Shown here in pieces: positions 35,439 to 43,373 of a stretch of DNA of 64,000 bases. The position numbers and the translations under genes were made by a program. The notes below the pieces were generated by a model. The model saw only the letters and a list, made by a program, of their open reading frames with translations. It had not been told where the DNA came from and did not search any database. The stretch's first letter is position 1; each line of letters starts with the position of its first letter. Source of the DNA: Chryseobacterium populi. Lineage in GTDB: Bacteria; Bacteroidota; Bacteroidia; Flavobacteriales; Weeksellaceae. The stretch spans positions 143,547 through 207,546 of the forward strand of contig NZ_AKJY01000012.1 in the NCBI RefSeq assembly GCF_000282115.1. The letters are read 5' to 3'.

Positions 35439-36293
35439 ATGAAAACATACGCGGGAATTCCTGAAGAGAATGCATCACTGGAAAATTCAAAAGTAATGTT
35501 GGTAACCGTACCTTATGACGGAACTTCAACATGGGGAAAAGGAGCTGATAAAGGCCCTGAATTATTCCTGAATGCTTCTGAAAATATGGAGCTTTATGAT
35601 ATTGAAACAGGAACTGAACCTTACCTGGAAGGAGTTTATCTGGCAGGAGAAATTTCTGAAAATTCAAGTCCTGAAGCAATGACCGAAGCGGTTTATCAGA
35701 AAACAAAAGAGCTTTTACAGAATGATGGTAAATTATTTACCCTTTTTGGTGGTGAGCACTCTGTTTCTATCGGTTCGATCCGTGCAATCGGTGAAAAATA
35801 CGAGAATCTTACAGTTCTTCAGTTGGATGCACATACAGATTTACGTCCTGAATTCCATGGTTCTACATCCAATCATGCCTGTGCGGTTTTTGAAGCCAAT
35901 CAGAAGCATAATTTAGTTCAGGTGGGAATCCGTTCAATGGATATTGAAGAAGCTGAATATTTGCCGGAAGGGAGAGTGTTTTTTGCCCACGAAATTGCAA
36001 ATAACGAAAACTGGGTAAATGATGTATTGGAAAAGGTTTCAGGAAACGTGTACATCACGATTGACCTTGATGCTTTTGACCCTTCCATTGCACCATCTAC
36101 GGGAACTCCTGAGCCGGGCGGGCTGCAATGGTATCCTACATTGGAATTATTAAGAAGAGTATTTGAAAAATGTAATGTGGTAGCTTTTGATATTGTAGAA
36201 TTAATGGATTCTCCGATGGCAAAACCATCAGCTTTCCTTGCTGCCAAGCTATATTACAAAATGCTTGCGTATTATCATATCAACCAGGATTAA
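35439..36293 (+). CDS. speB: Agmatinase (ureohydrolase family)
   Basis: Hydrolyses agmatine to putrescine and urea. The binuclear manganese-site motifs are all present: GGEHSVSIG, LDAHTDLRPEFHGS and ITIDLDAFDPSIAPSTGTPEPGG. The final GG and LLRRVFEKCNVVAFDIVEL are also typical. The ATG at 35439 is preferred to the TTG two codons upstream. At 284 residues it has the normal length. With the nearby arginine decarboxylase it completes the arginine-agmatine-putrescine route. Other ureohydrolases are possible, but the context favours agmatinase. Confidence 0.9.
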   Translation: MKTYAGIPEENASLENSKVMLVTVPYDGTSTWGKGADKGPELFLNASENMELYDIETGTEPYLEGVYLAGEISENSSPEAMTEAVYQKTKELLQNDGKLFTLFGGEHSVSIGSIRAIGEKYENLTVLQLDAHTDLRPEFHGSTSNHACAVFEANQKHNLVQVGIRSMDIEEAEYLPEGRVFFAHEIANNENWVNDVLEKVSGNVYITIDLDAFDPSIAPSTGTPEPGGLQWYPTLELLRRVFEKCNVVAFDIVELMDSPMAKPSAFLAAKLYYKMLAYYHINQD

Positions 36294-36317
36294 AATTCCG
36301 CAAGAAACGGATTTTTT
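36292..36317 (+). terminator. Weak terminator after speB
   Basis: AATTCCG and CGGATT form a six-pair stem with one bulge around CAAGAAA, followed by a T run. Confidence 0.4.
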
Positions 36318-36361
36318 CAGAAGAATTTTCTTTGGAAATTTGTGAGGTAAAACAAAATGAA

Positions 36362-37210
36362 ATGTCCACACAAAATCAAATAGATTACGACAGGATTGCC
36401 AAAGCGATAGAATATATCCGGGGCAATTTCAAACTTCAGCCGAGTTTGGAGGAAGTTGCTGAGAAAATTCACCTGAGCCCGGCTCACTTTCAGAAGATCT
36501 TTACAGATTGGGCCGGAACGAGTCCGAAAAAATTTTTACAGTTCATCAGTCTTGAACATGCTAAGAATTTATTAAAAGAAGAAAAAGCAAGCTTATTTGA
36601 TGCAGCTTATGAAACGGGACTTTCCAGCACAAGCAGATTACATGATCTGTTTGTAAAAATAGAAGGAATGTCTCCTGCAGAATATAAAAACGGGGGAAAA
36701 AGCCTTGTCATTAATTACAGTTTTTCCAGAAGCCCTTTCGGGAATGTAATTACAGCTTCCACAGAAAAAGGAATCTGCTATATGGCTTTTGAACACGATA
36801 AAGAAACAGCATTGGGAAATTTGAAAGCTCAGTTTCCTAATGCTTCTTTTTTTGAAAAGCAGGACGAGCTTCAACACAATGCCCTGTCTATTTTTAATAA
36901 AGACTGGAGCCAACTCAATACCATAAAATTACATCTTAAAGGAACCGATTTTCAGCTTAAAGTCTGGGAAAGCCTTCTTACAATCCCAATGGGAAAATTA
37001 TCCACATACGGGAATTTAGCGGAAAAAATAGGGAATTCTAAAGCTTCCAGAGCCGTGGGAACAGCTGTCGGAAGCAATCCTGTAGCCTTTCTCATCCCTT
37101 GCCACCGTGTGATTCAGTCTTCAGGAAATACAGGCGGCTATAAATGGGGAAGTGAGAGAAAACAATTGATTATCGGCTGGGAAGGTTCACATATGTATTC
37201 TGAAAAATAA
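36362..37210 (+). CDS. AraC-type / O6-methylguanine-DNA methyltransferase fusion (Ada-like)
   Basis: A 282-residue alkylation-repair protein. Residues about 8-108 form an AraC-type DNA-binding domain (LEEVAEKIHLSPAHFQKIF, then AAYETGLSSTSRLHDLF). Residues about 115-282 form the methyltransferase domain with acceptor C247 in IPCHRV, preceded by MGKLSTYGNLAEKIG and SRAVGTAVGSNP. The N-terminal zinc domain of E. coli Ada, which takes methyl groups from phosphotriesters and switches Ada on, is missing, so regulation must work differently. It is 11 nt upstream of an AlkB-like gene. Confidence 0.92.
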   Translation: MSTQNQIDYDRIAKAIEYIRGNFKLQPSLEEVAEKIHLSPAHFQKIFTDWAGTSPKKFLQFISLEHAKNLLKEEKASLFDAAYETGLSSTSRLHDLFVKIEGMSPAEYKNGGKSLVINYSFSRSPFGNVITASTEKGICYMAFEHDKETALGNLKAQFPNASFFEKQDELQHNALSIFNKDWSQLNTIKLHLKGTDFQLKVWESLLTIPMGKLSTYGNLAEKIGNSKASRAVGTAVGSNPVAFLIPCHRVIQSSGNTGGYKWGSERKQLIIGWEGSHMYSEK

Positions 37211-37221
37211 TAGTTAAAAAT

Positions 37222-37830
37222 ATGAACCTGTTCGAAGAAATATCAGATTTTCCAATCAACATTCTGCCCGGCGATGGAACCGTACATTATTACGGAAAGG
37301 TTTTTTCAAAAGAAAAATCGGACTTTTATTATGATTACCTGTTTAATCAGATTCCATGGGAAAATGATGAAGCCATTATTTTTGGAAAGCTGATTTTAAC
37401 CAAAAGAAAAGTAGCCTGGTTTGGTGAAAAGGCATTTGAATATACCTATTCCAACAGAACAAAATATGCAAAACCCTGGACTCCCGAATTGCTGGATTTA
37501 AAACGAAAATGTGAAGAAGTATCAGGAGAAACCTATAATTCCTGCCTGCTGAATCTGTATCATGATGGAAGCGAAGGAATGGCTTATCACAGTGATGGTG
37601 AAAAAGACCTGAAAAAACATGGAGCGATTGCCTCCCTGACTTTTGGGGCAGAAAGAAAATTTTTATTTAAGCATAAATCAACCAAAGAAAAAATTGAGAT
37701 TTTTCTCGAAAACGGAAGCTTGCTGGTGATGAAAGGAACTACACAGGATAACTGGATGCACAGGCTTCCACCTACAACAAAGGTGAAAATACCAAGAGTG
37801 AATCTTACGTTCAGGACAATTGAAGAGTAG
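37222..37830 (+). CDS. AlkB-like 2-oxoglutarate/Fe(II) dioxygenase
   Basis: Oxidative DNA/RNA demethylase of the AlkB family, 202 residues. The iron ligands are H123 and D125 (AYHSDGE) and H180 (DNWMHRLPPT); the 2-oxoglutarate-binding arginines are R192 and R198 (RVNLTFR). NLYHDGSEGMAYHSD and ASLTFGAERKFLFKH match the ALKBH2/3-like bacterial group. It directly follows the Ada-like gene and the two form a DNA alkylation-repair operon. Confidence 0.92.
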   Translation: MNLFEEISDFPINILPGDGTVHYYGKVFSKEKSDFYYDYLFNQIPWENDEAIIFGKLILTKRKVAWFGEKAFEYTYSNRTKYAKPWTPELLDLKRKCEEVSGETYNSCLLNLYHDGSEGMAYHSDGEKDLKKHGAIASLTFGAERKFLFKHKSTKEKIEIFLENGSLLVMKGTTQDNWMHRLPPTTKVKIPRVNLTFRTIEE

Positions 37831-37834
37831 GAGA

Positions 37835-37859
37835 GGTAGCTTCGGGAGCCTCAGCCACT
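37835..37859. repeat. REP-like palindromic element, copy 1
   Basis: A 25-nt imperfect palindrome whose outer arms (GGTAGCT / AGCCACT) nearly pair around a TCGGGAGCCTC-type core. It matches the element at 54295-54319 at 21 of 25 positions. Both lie just after a gene's 3' end. Confidence 0.65.
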
Positions 37860-38030
37860 GTGTTTTATAACATTTTAATTTACTAAATTATTTTCGGTTA
37901 GCCTAAGACCTCAAAAGAGTACTTCAGGATCCCAAAATATGTGTTCAGCCTCAACCAATATCTGAGACCTCAAATGATCACTAAATGACCATATTACATG
38001 TAATGAGACTATATCCAAATTATAGGTTAA

Positions 38031-38061
38031 ATAAAAAAGACAGATTAAAAAACCTGTCTTT
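38031..38061 (-). terminator. Terminator of the flotillin operon
   Basis: Eight-base-pair stem (38036-38043 with 38054-38061); on the minus strand it is followed by TTTTTTATTT. Confidence 0.8.
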
Positions 38062-38066
38062 CTATC

Positions 38067-39650
38067 TTATCCTTTGGGTGCATCATCTTTAGGAGCTTCA
38101 TCCCCGGAAGATATATCATCAAAATTCTTTTTGTCTTTTTTCTCTACGATTTTCATAATCTCTTTCTGTACTTCATCCGGCTTGCCTTTCAGATAATCGG
38201 GCAGATTGAGGCCTGCCATATTAAACAGGTCATTTAAAGGCGGTACTGTTTTCATCATACCTGAAACGAAATTAGCTGTAGAGCTGTTTCCATCCTGTCC
38301 GTTTCCGCTGTCCCAAACCGTCACTTTATCGATTTTAATATTTTTAACGGCTTCTACCTGGGTTTTAACGAGTTCAGGAAGTTTCTCAATTAACAGTAGC
38401 TGGAATGCGCTATGGGTATCTCCGCCAGCGGCCTGCACTACTTTATCGTAACCTTCCGCCTGCTTGGTGAGGATCTCGTAAAGACCTTTTGCTTCAGCTT
38501 CCATTTTAGCGAAAATAGCATCAGCTTCTCCTTTGGCCTGTAGTCTTATTTTTTCAGCTTCTGCCTGCGCATCAATAATTGCTTTTTGTTTTGCAATTTC
38601 TGCATGGACTACAATATTTGCCTGTTGGGTAGAACGTTCCCTTTCTGCCCTTGCGGTTTCCGCTTTCTGCTCGGCAAGATAAGCTTCCTCCAATGATCTT
38701 GCAGCCTGTACTTTTTCAGCGGCTGTTGCAATTCTTAAAGCTTCGGCTTCTTTTTCCCTTCTTTCCGCATCGGAATTGGCAATGGTAATTTTGGCCTCAT
38801 TTTCCCCTTTTACCGCAATTGAATTGGCTAATGATGTGGCAATTCTGGATTCTTTTTCAGCTTCTGCCTTACCAATCGACTCATCTTTCATCGCTGCTGC
38901 AATACTGATCTCCTTATCTTTTTGGGTAATTGCAATCTTCACGTCCCGGTCTCTCTGTGTTTCAGCAATCTGGGTATCTTTTTCCCTGTCGGCAATCGCT
39001 TTACCGGTTTCCCCGATCTTAGTCTGTTCTGCAACACTGATGATCGCTTCGTTAATGGCTTTAGCCGCAGCTTCTTTACCCAGAGCTTCAATATATCCTG
39101 ATTCATCCCTGATATCGGTAACGTTAACATTGATGAGTTTTAAGCCTATCTTCTTTAATTCTGTATCTACGTTTTTAGAAATATTATCCAGGAATTTATC
39201 TCTGTCTGAGTTGATCTCTTCAATGGTCATCGTTGCAATCACCAGACGAAGCTGTCCGAAAAGGATATCTTTAGAAAGCTCCTGAATCTGTTCCTGGGAT
39301 AATCCCAATAATCTTTCTGCAGCATTTCCCATAGAATCCGGTTCAGTGGAAATGGCAATGGTGAACCGGCAAGGTACATCCACCCGGATGTTTTGTCTGG
39401 ATAAAGCATTGGTAAGATTAGCTTCAATAGAAATAGGTTTCAGATCCAGATAAGCATAATCCTGAATGACCGGCCATACAAAAGCACCACCACCGTGAAT
39501 ACATTTTGCGGAGCTTCCGCCCGTTTTACCGTAAATGACCAGGATTTTATCCGAAGGACATCTTTTATACCTCGAAATAAGGGCTAAAAACGTTACGAAT
39601 AATACAAATACTATGACCAGTATAAGAATAAGAGTTCCGGGAATTTCCAT
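38067..39650 (-). CDS. Flotillin-like SPFH-domain protein
   Basis: Membrane-domain scaffold protein of the flotillin/YuaG (FloT) type, 527 residues. One N-terminal transmembrane helix (about 6-26) is followed by the SPFH domain (about 30-200) and a long Ala/Glu/Lys-rich coiled coil (about 200-410) with repeated AEAEK and EK-A units, then the flotillin C-terminal region (FQLLLIEKLPELVKTQVEAVKNIKIDKVTVWDSG) and a charged tail. It lies 26 nt downstream of an NfeD-like gene, the same pairing as yuaF-yuaG of Bacillus. Confidence 0.92.
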   Translation of the reverse strand: MEIPGTLILILVIVFVLFVTFLALISRYKRCPSDKILVIYGKTGGSSAKCIHGGGAFVWPVIQDYAYLDLKPISIEANLTNALSRQNIRVDVPCRFTIAISTEPDSMGNAAERLLGLSQEQIQELSKDILFGQLRLVIATMTIEEINSDRDKFLDNISKNVDTELKKIGLKLINVNVTDIRDESGYIEALGKEAAAKAINEAIISVAEQTKIGETGKAIADREKDTQIAETQRDRDVKIAITQKDKEISIAAAMKDESIGKAEAEKESRIATSLANSIAVKGENEAKITIANSDAERREKEAEALRIATAAEKVQAARSLEEAYLAEQKAETARAERERSTQQANIVVHAEIAKQKAIIDAQAEAEKIRLQAKGEADAIFAKMEAEAKGLYEILTKQAEGYDKVVQAAGGDTHSAFQLLLIEKLPELVKTQVEAVKNIKIDKVTVWDSGNGQDGNSSTANFVSGMMKTVPPLNDLFNMAGLNLPDYLKGKPDEVQKEIMKIVEKKDKKNFDDISSGDEAPKDDAPKG

Positions 39651-39676
39651 AAATAGTTTATAAAGTGGTTAATAAT

Positions 39677-40246
39677 TTAAATTTTTGCAACGACGAGTAC
39701 TTTGTCGTAGATATAGATCACTCTTACCGAATGGCTTGAAGGGATGCTTTCTTCAGATTCCGTCATGGCCTGAAGCTCATGATGGGTTCCGTTTACAGAA
39801 ATTAAAATTTTTCCTTTTCCGCTCATATTGGCAGGAATGGTAAGATATACTTCACCGGTTTTACCGATGAGGTCTTCTATTTTAAACGTATTATCTTCTG
39901 TCAGTTTTAAGATCTGAAAAATCAGGATGAAAAATAAAATGACAAAGCCCATCCCAATCAGTACGGATATAAAAATCAGAAGAGGTTTACTTCCTATGGA
40001 ATTATAGAATGTCACCCCACTCCATCCGAATCCTAAAAGAAAATTAATAAGGTTTCTGAAAGAGAATAACTGAAAAGGTGCATCAGTATGGGTAAGGTTT
40101 CCGTCAAAATCAGCATGAAGCCCGCTGGTATGGTCACTTCCAATAAAGGTAAGAACTGTCTGAACCAAAAAAATCAAACTGGCAGTCAGGGCAACATACC
40201 AAAATCCCTGATGAAGGGAATCTAAATTTTGGAGAAATTCAAACAT
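39677..40246 (-). CDS. NfeD-like membrane protein (flotillin partner)
   Basis: A 189-residue protein with three transmembrane helices (about 15-36, 66-82 and 88-112) and a C-terminal OB-fold-like domain (about 125-189; LIGKTGEVYLTIPANMSGKGKILISVNGTHHELQA). This is the short NfeD/YuaF layout without the protease domain. NfeD-like proteins work with flotillins in membrane microdomains. It is the first gene of the operon. Confidence 0.8.
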   Translation of the reverse strand: MFEFLQNLDSLHQGFWYVALTASLIFLVQTVLTFIGSDHTSGLHADFDGNLTHTDAPFQLFSFRNLINFLLGFGWSGVTFYNSIGSKPLLIFISVLIGMGFVILFFILIFQILKLTEDNTFKIEDLIGKTGEVYLTIPANMSGKGKILISVNGTHHELQAMTESEESIPSSHSVRVIYIYDKVLVVAKI

Positions 40247-40291
40247 AAGTACATGTTTTTCTCAAATATAATCAAAAAAAGTGGAATTTTA

Positions 40292-40331
40292 AAGTTAAAA
40301 AAATAAAAGGACAGGTTGAAAAAACCTGCCT
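40292..40331 (-). terminator. Terminator of the LuxR-type response regulator gene
   Basis: Stem AACCT with AGGTT extended by GG/CC pairs (40309-40317 with 40323-40330); the minus strand then reads TTTTATTTTTTT. Confidence 0.8.
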
Positions 40332-40356
40332 TCAGCATTTCCTCAATCTTTAAAAA

Positions 40357-40971
40357 TTAATGCAGGTCATCATAGATCCGAACCAAATCAACTACATTTT
40401 TGACGTTCAGTTTTTCAAATATCTTCTTTTTATAAGTGCTGATTGTAGACATCCTGATGTCCAGAATATTGGCTATTTCAATATTACCGTTTCCCTGAGC
40501 CAGCAGTTTAAATATCTGGAATTCCCTTTTAGAAAGGTGTTCTACTGTATTGTTATCTCTTGAATGGGTAATAAGCCGGCTTACCATTTTTGACGGATAA
40601 TAATACCCTTCTTCGAAAATGGTATTTATCCCTTTCAGTATTTCCGATTCTGAGGCTCTCTTATTAAGATAACCTTCAGCTCCCTCTTCTATATACTGAA
40701 TCCCTATATTTTCATCATAATTGGAAAATATCATGATTTTGAGATCCTTGTGCTTATTTTTAAGCTCTTTCACCATTGCCTTATAGATACTGTCGGCCAT
40801 ATCAATATCAAGGATCAGCAGGTCATAATGTTCTTTAGAGACTTTTTCCCGGGTTTCGGCATAGTTTTCAGCAAAATCAATGCTGCACGGATAATTAAGT
40901 TTTGATTCCAACAGTAATGCGGTACCGATTCTCACAACATATCGATCATCTGCAATGAGTACTTTTTTCAT
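40357..40971 (-). CDS. NarL/FixJ-type response regulator (orphan)
   Basis: A 204-residue two-component regulator. The receiver domain (about 1-120) has acidic D8-D9, phospho-acceptor D55 (LLILDIDMAD), S84-type signalling residue in IMIFSNYDE and K104 in GYLNKRAS. The LuxR-type HTH is at about 140-200 (LSKREFQIFKLLAQGNGNIEIANILDIRMSTISTYKKKIFEKL). No histidine kinase gene is nearby, so its partner is encoded elsewhere. Confidence 0.92.
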   Translation of the reverse strand: MKKVLIADDRYVVRIGTALLLESKLNYPCSIDFAENYAETREKVSKEHYDLLILDIDMADSIYKAMVKELKNKHKDLKIMIFSNYDENIGIQYIEEGAEGYLNKRASESEILKGINTIFEEGYYYPSKMVSRLITHSRDNNTVEHLSKREFQIFKLLAQGNGNIEIANILDIRMSTISTYKKKIFEKLNVKNVVDLVRIYDDLH

Positions 40972-41324
40972 AGTTCAGTTTTTTTAATGATAACTTTCAC
41001 AGGTACCTTTCAGGATACGCTTCAGGGAAAGTAATGCTTTTTCAAATTTTGCATAAAAGCAATGCAACATGTAGACCGATAACGTATTTTTTTGGAAGAA
41101 ATTTCCCTCTTACAAAGGTTTTTTAAAAAGATTGTAGTAAAAACAGGCTGTGATGGAAAATTTATTATCTGCAAAAAAACAATTTTGCAGATGACATTCA
41201 ATCAAATGCTATTCATTACATAATTTAATGGAAGCATTTGAAGAGAAAAAGAGATAAAAAATTTAATTTCATAAAAAAGACAGGCTAAAAACCTGTCTCT
41301 AAAAAATATATGCTTTATTATTTT
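40972..41324. other. Intergenic region between the response regulator and nifU-like gene
   Basis: About 350 bases. Only the terminator at 41270-41300 is recognised; no gene or repeat is seen in the rest. Confidence 0.5.
41270..41300 (-). terminator. Terminator of the mrp-nifU unit
   Basis: Seven-base-pair stem AGACAGG/CCTGTCT (41278-41284 with 41292-41298) followed on the minus strand by TTTTTTAT. Confidence 0.85.
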
Positions 41325-41573
41325 TTATTCTACGCTGATTACTTTTTCAATTTCCGGAGCGTGCTGTTTGATTGTATTTTCAACACCCAGCTTCAGGGTT
41401 GAAAAATTCAATGAACATCCGGAACAATTTCCCAACAGTTTTACATAAACCGAGTTGTCTTTCACATCAATAAGCTCAATATCCCCGCCATCTTTATTAA
41501 GGAACGGACGGATACTTTCAAGAGCTTCCATTACTTTTGTTACGGTATCTTCGTGTGTTATATTTGTTTCCAT
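41325..41573 (-). CDS. NifU-like C-terminal-domain Fe-S scaffold protein
   Basis: An 82-residue protein matching the C-terminal NifU domain, which carries a transient Fe-S cluster. The C-x2-C motif is C50 and C53 in LLGNCSGCSLNFSTLKLGVE, and IRPFLNKDGGDIELI is the family N-terminal motif. It lies 47 nt downstream of mrp, and the two likely act together in Fe-S cluster delivery. Confidence 0.92.
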   Translation of the reverse strand: METNITHEDTVTKVMEALESIRPFLNKDGGDIELIDVKDNSVYVKLLGNCSGCSLNFSTLKLGVENTIKQHAPEIEKVISVE

Positions 41574-41620
41574 ATTTTCTTCAGTTCAATTGGTTTTAAA
41601 AAAATCAACTTGAATTTTAT

Positions 41621-42730
41621 TTATTTTTTAGCTTTTGGTGAGCAGCCCGCCATTGTTGTGATCTTCACAGCTTCTGTCGGAGGAAGATATTTATTTCTTT
41701 CCACAAGGCTTTCCACCATATTGCGTGCAGTTTGTGTATAGATATCTGCAATTTTAGAATTTTCCTGTAAAGCAGCAGGTCTTCCTACATCTCCCGCCTC
41801 TCTGATACTCTGGATCAACGGAATCTCTCCCAGTACCGGAATTTTCAGATCATCAGCTAAATATTGTGCTCCCTGGTTTCCAAAGATATAATATTTATTG
41901 TCAGGTAATTCTTCCGGTGTAAAATACGCCATATTTTCGATTAATCCAAGAACCGGAATATTAATACTTTCCATCTGGAACATCGCAATTCCTTTTCTTA
42001 CGTCTGCCAGAGCCACATGCTGAGGTGTGCTTACAATCACCGCTCCTGTAACAGGAACTTCCTGGATGATGGATAAGTGAATATCCCCTGTTCCGGGAGG
42101 TAAGTCGATTAATAAGAAATCCAATTCTCCCCAGGCTGCGTCTCTGATCATCTGGTTCAGGGCTTTTGAAGCCATCGGGCCTCTCCAGACCACAGCCTGG
42201 TTAGCTCCTGAAAAATAGCCTATTGAAAGCATTTTTACTCCATAATTTTCAATTGGTTTCATCAGGTTCTTACCATCAATTTCCACTGAAATCGGTTTTT
42301 GACCTTCTGTGTCAAACATGGTAGGAACAGACGGTCCGTAGATATCGGCATCCAATAAACCTACTTTGAAGCCCATTTTAGCAAGGGTAACCGCCATATT
42401 GGCAGCAACCGTAGATTTACCTACTCCTCCTTTTCCGGAAGCAATGGCTATAATATTCTGAATCCCGGGAATTTGTTTCCCTTTGATCTGGCTCTGCTGA
42501 ATCTCACTCGGTTCCGGGGAAACGATTTTAATTTTTAAGTGAACATCTTCTCCAAATTCACTGGCAAAAGCCTGTTTCATGGCAGCTTCTAGCTTTTTCT
42601 TCTCGTGCATCGCCGGTGAATGGGCAGTCATGTCAATATACACGTCATCCCCCATGATCTGAAGGTTATTCACCAAATCATCTACTTCTATCTCTTTAAG
42701 GAAATCTTGAACCTTTTCTTTCGTCAACAT
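41621..42730 (-). CDS. mrp: Mrp/ApbC-type P-loop Fe-S carrier ATPase
   Basis: A 369-residue P-loop protein that moves Fe-S clusters to target proteins. An N-terminal DUF59-type domain (about 1-75) precedes the deviant Walker A ASGKGGVGKST (about 93-103), then GLLDADIYGPSVP and LIDLPPGTGD. The C-x2-C pair that binds the bridging cluster in E. coli and Salmonella Mrp is absent: the region reads ENMAYFTPEELPDNKYYIFG. One Cys remains near the end (MAGCSPKAKK). This is a known feature of Bacteroidota homologues. Confidence 0.93.
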   Translation of the reverse strand: MLTKEKVQDFLKEIEVDDLVNNLQIMGDDVYIDMTAHSPAMHEKKKLEAAMKQAFASEFGEDVHLKIKIVSPEPSEIQQSQIKGKQIPGIQNIIAIASGKGGVGKSTVAANMAVTLAKMGFKVGLLDADIYGPSVPTMFDTEGQKPISVEIDGKNLMKPIENYGVKMLSIGYFSGANQAVVWRGPMASKALNQMIRDAAWGELDFLLIDLPPGTGDIHLSIIQEVPVTGAVIVSTPQHVALADVRKGIAMFQMESINIPVLGLIENMAYFTPEELPDNKYYIFGNQGAQYLADDLKIPVLGEIPLIQSIREAGDVGRPAALQENSKIADIYTQTARNMVESLVERNKYLPPTEAVKITTMAGCSPKAKK

Positions 42731-42885
42731 ACTTTACTATAAATTGTTTACAAATTTACGGATTTTTTCTATAATTTAGAATGAATAAAATCTATAACAC
42801 AAGGTGATAAATCAGATCATTAAAAAATTATCAATCTGCCTTTGTCTTACATTTCAAAATTTTTATAATCAAAAAACAGGTTAAT

Positions 42886-43341
42886 ATGGACGCTATTTCT
42901 TATCCTTCTAAATTTGTGATTCCTCAGGGTGTTTTCACCGTCGGAAAAACCAGATTCAAATGGTATAATCTGGCCAAAGATCCAGAAAACATATCTTCCG
43001 GGGATGTCAGCAATGCCAGGATATGTATAGAAAATTCGGAAGAAAATTTTCAGGATAAAGAAGATTCAGGTTTTGTGATTCTTCACCGGTGCAATGAGAA
43101 TTACCTGTTATTGGTTTGTACATGGCAAAGTGAAAACGAATTATGGGAAAGTGTTTACTATGACGGTTCCGGAAAATTTGAAATATGGGACAGAAAAGGC
43201 ATCCATATTCCTACTTACTGTGTCTGGGAAATGGACATTGTATATCATGAATCCAAAGCTTGGAAAAAATTTCTGGGAACGGATAGGCAGGAAGACAGTA
43301 AACAGCAGTACCTGAAGGATTTTTTTGAAGGTGAAGTATAA
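42886..43341 (+). CDS. Unrecognised 151-aa cytoplasmic protein
   Basis: No signal peptide, transmembrane helix or known motif. The protein is rich in aromatic residues (FKWYNLAKDPENIS, ELWESVYYDGSGKFEIWDRKG) and looks like a compact alpha/beta domain. It lies 32 nt before the GH92 gene on the same strand, which may be chance. I cannot assign a family. Confidence 0.7.
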   Translation: MDAISYPSKFVIPQGVFTVGKTRFKWYNLAKDPENISSGDVSNARICIENSEENFQDKEDSGFVILHRCNENYLLLVCTWQSENELWESVYYDGSGKFEIWDRKGIHIPTYCVWEMDIVYHESKAWKKFLGTDRQEDSKQQYLKDFFEGEV

Positions 43342-43373
43342 ATAGTCTTATCTTTAGGCATCATTAATCTACT

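Noticed and set aside
38776..39285. 169-residue plus-strand frame opposite flotillin
   Set aside because: It is the antisense of the Ala/Glu/Lys coiled coil, whose codon bias leaves open frames; the hydrophobic Ser/Ala-rich product is an artefact of that.
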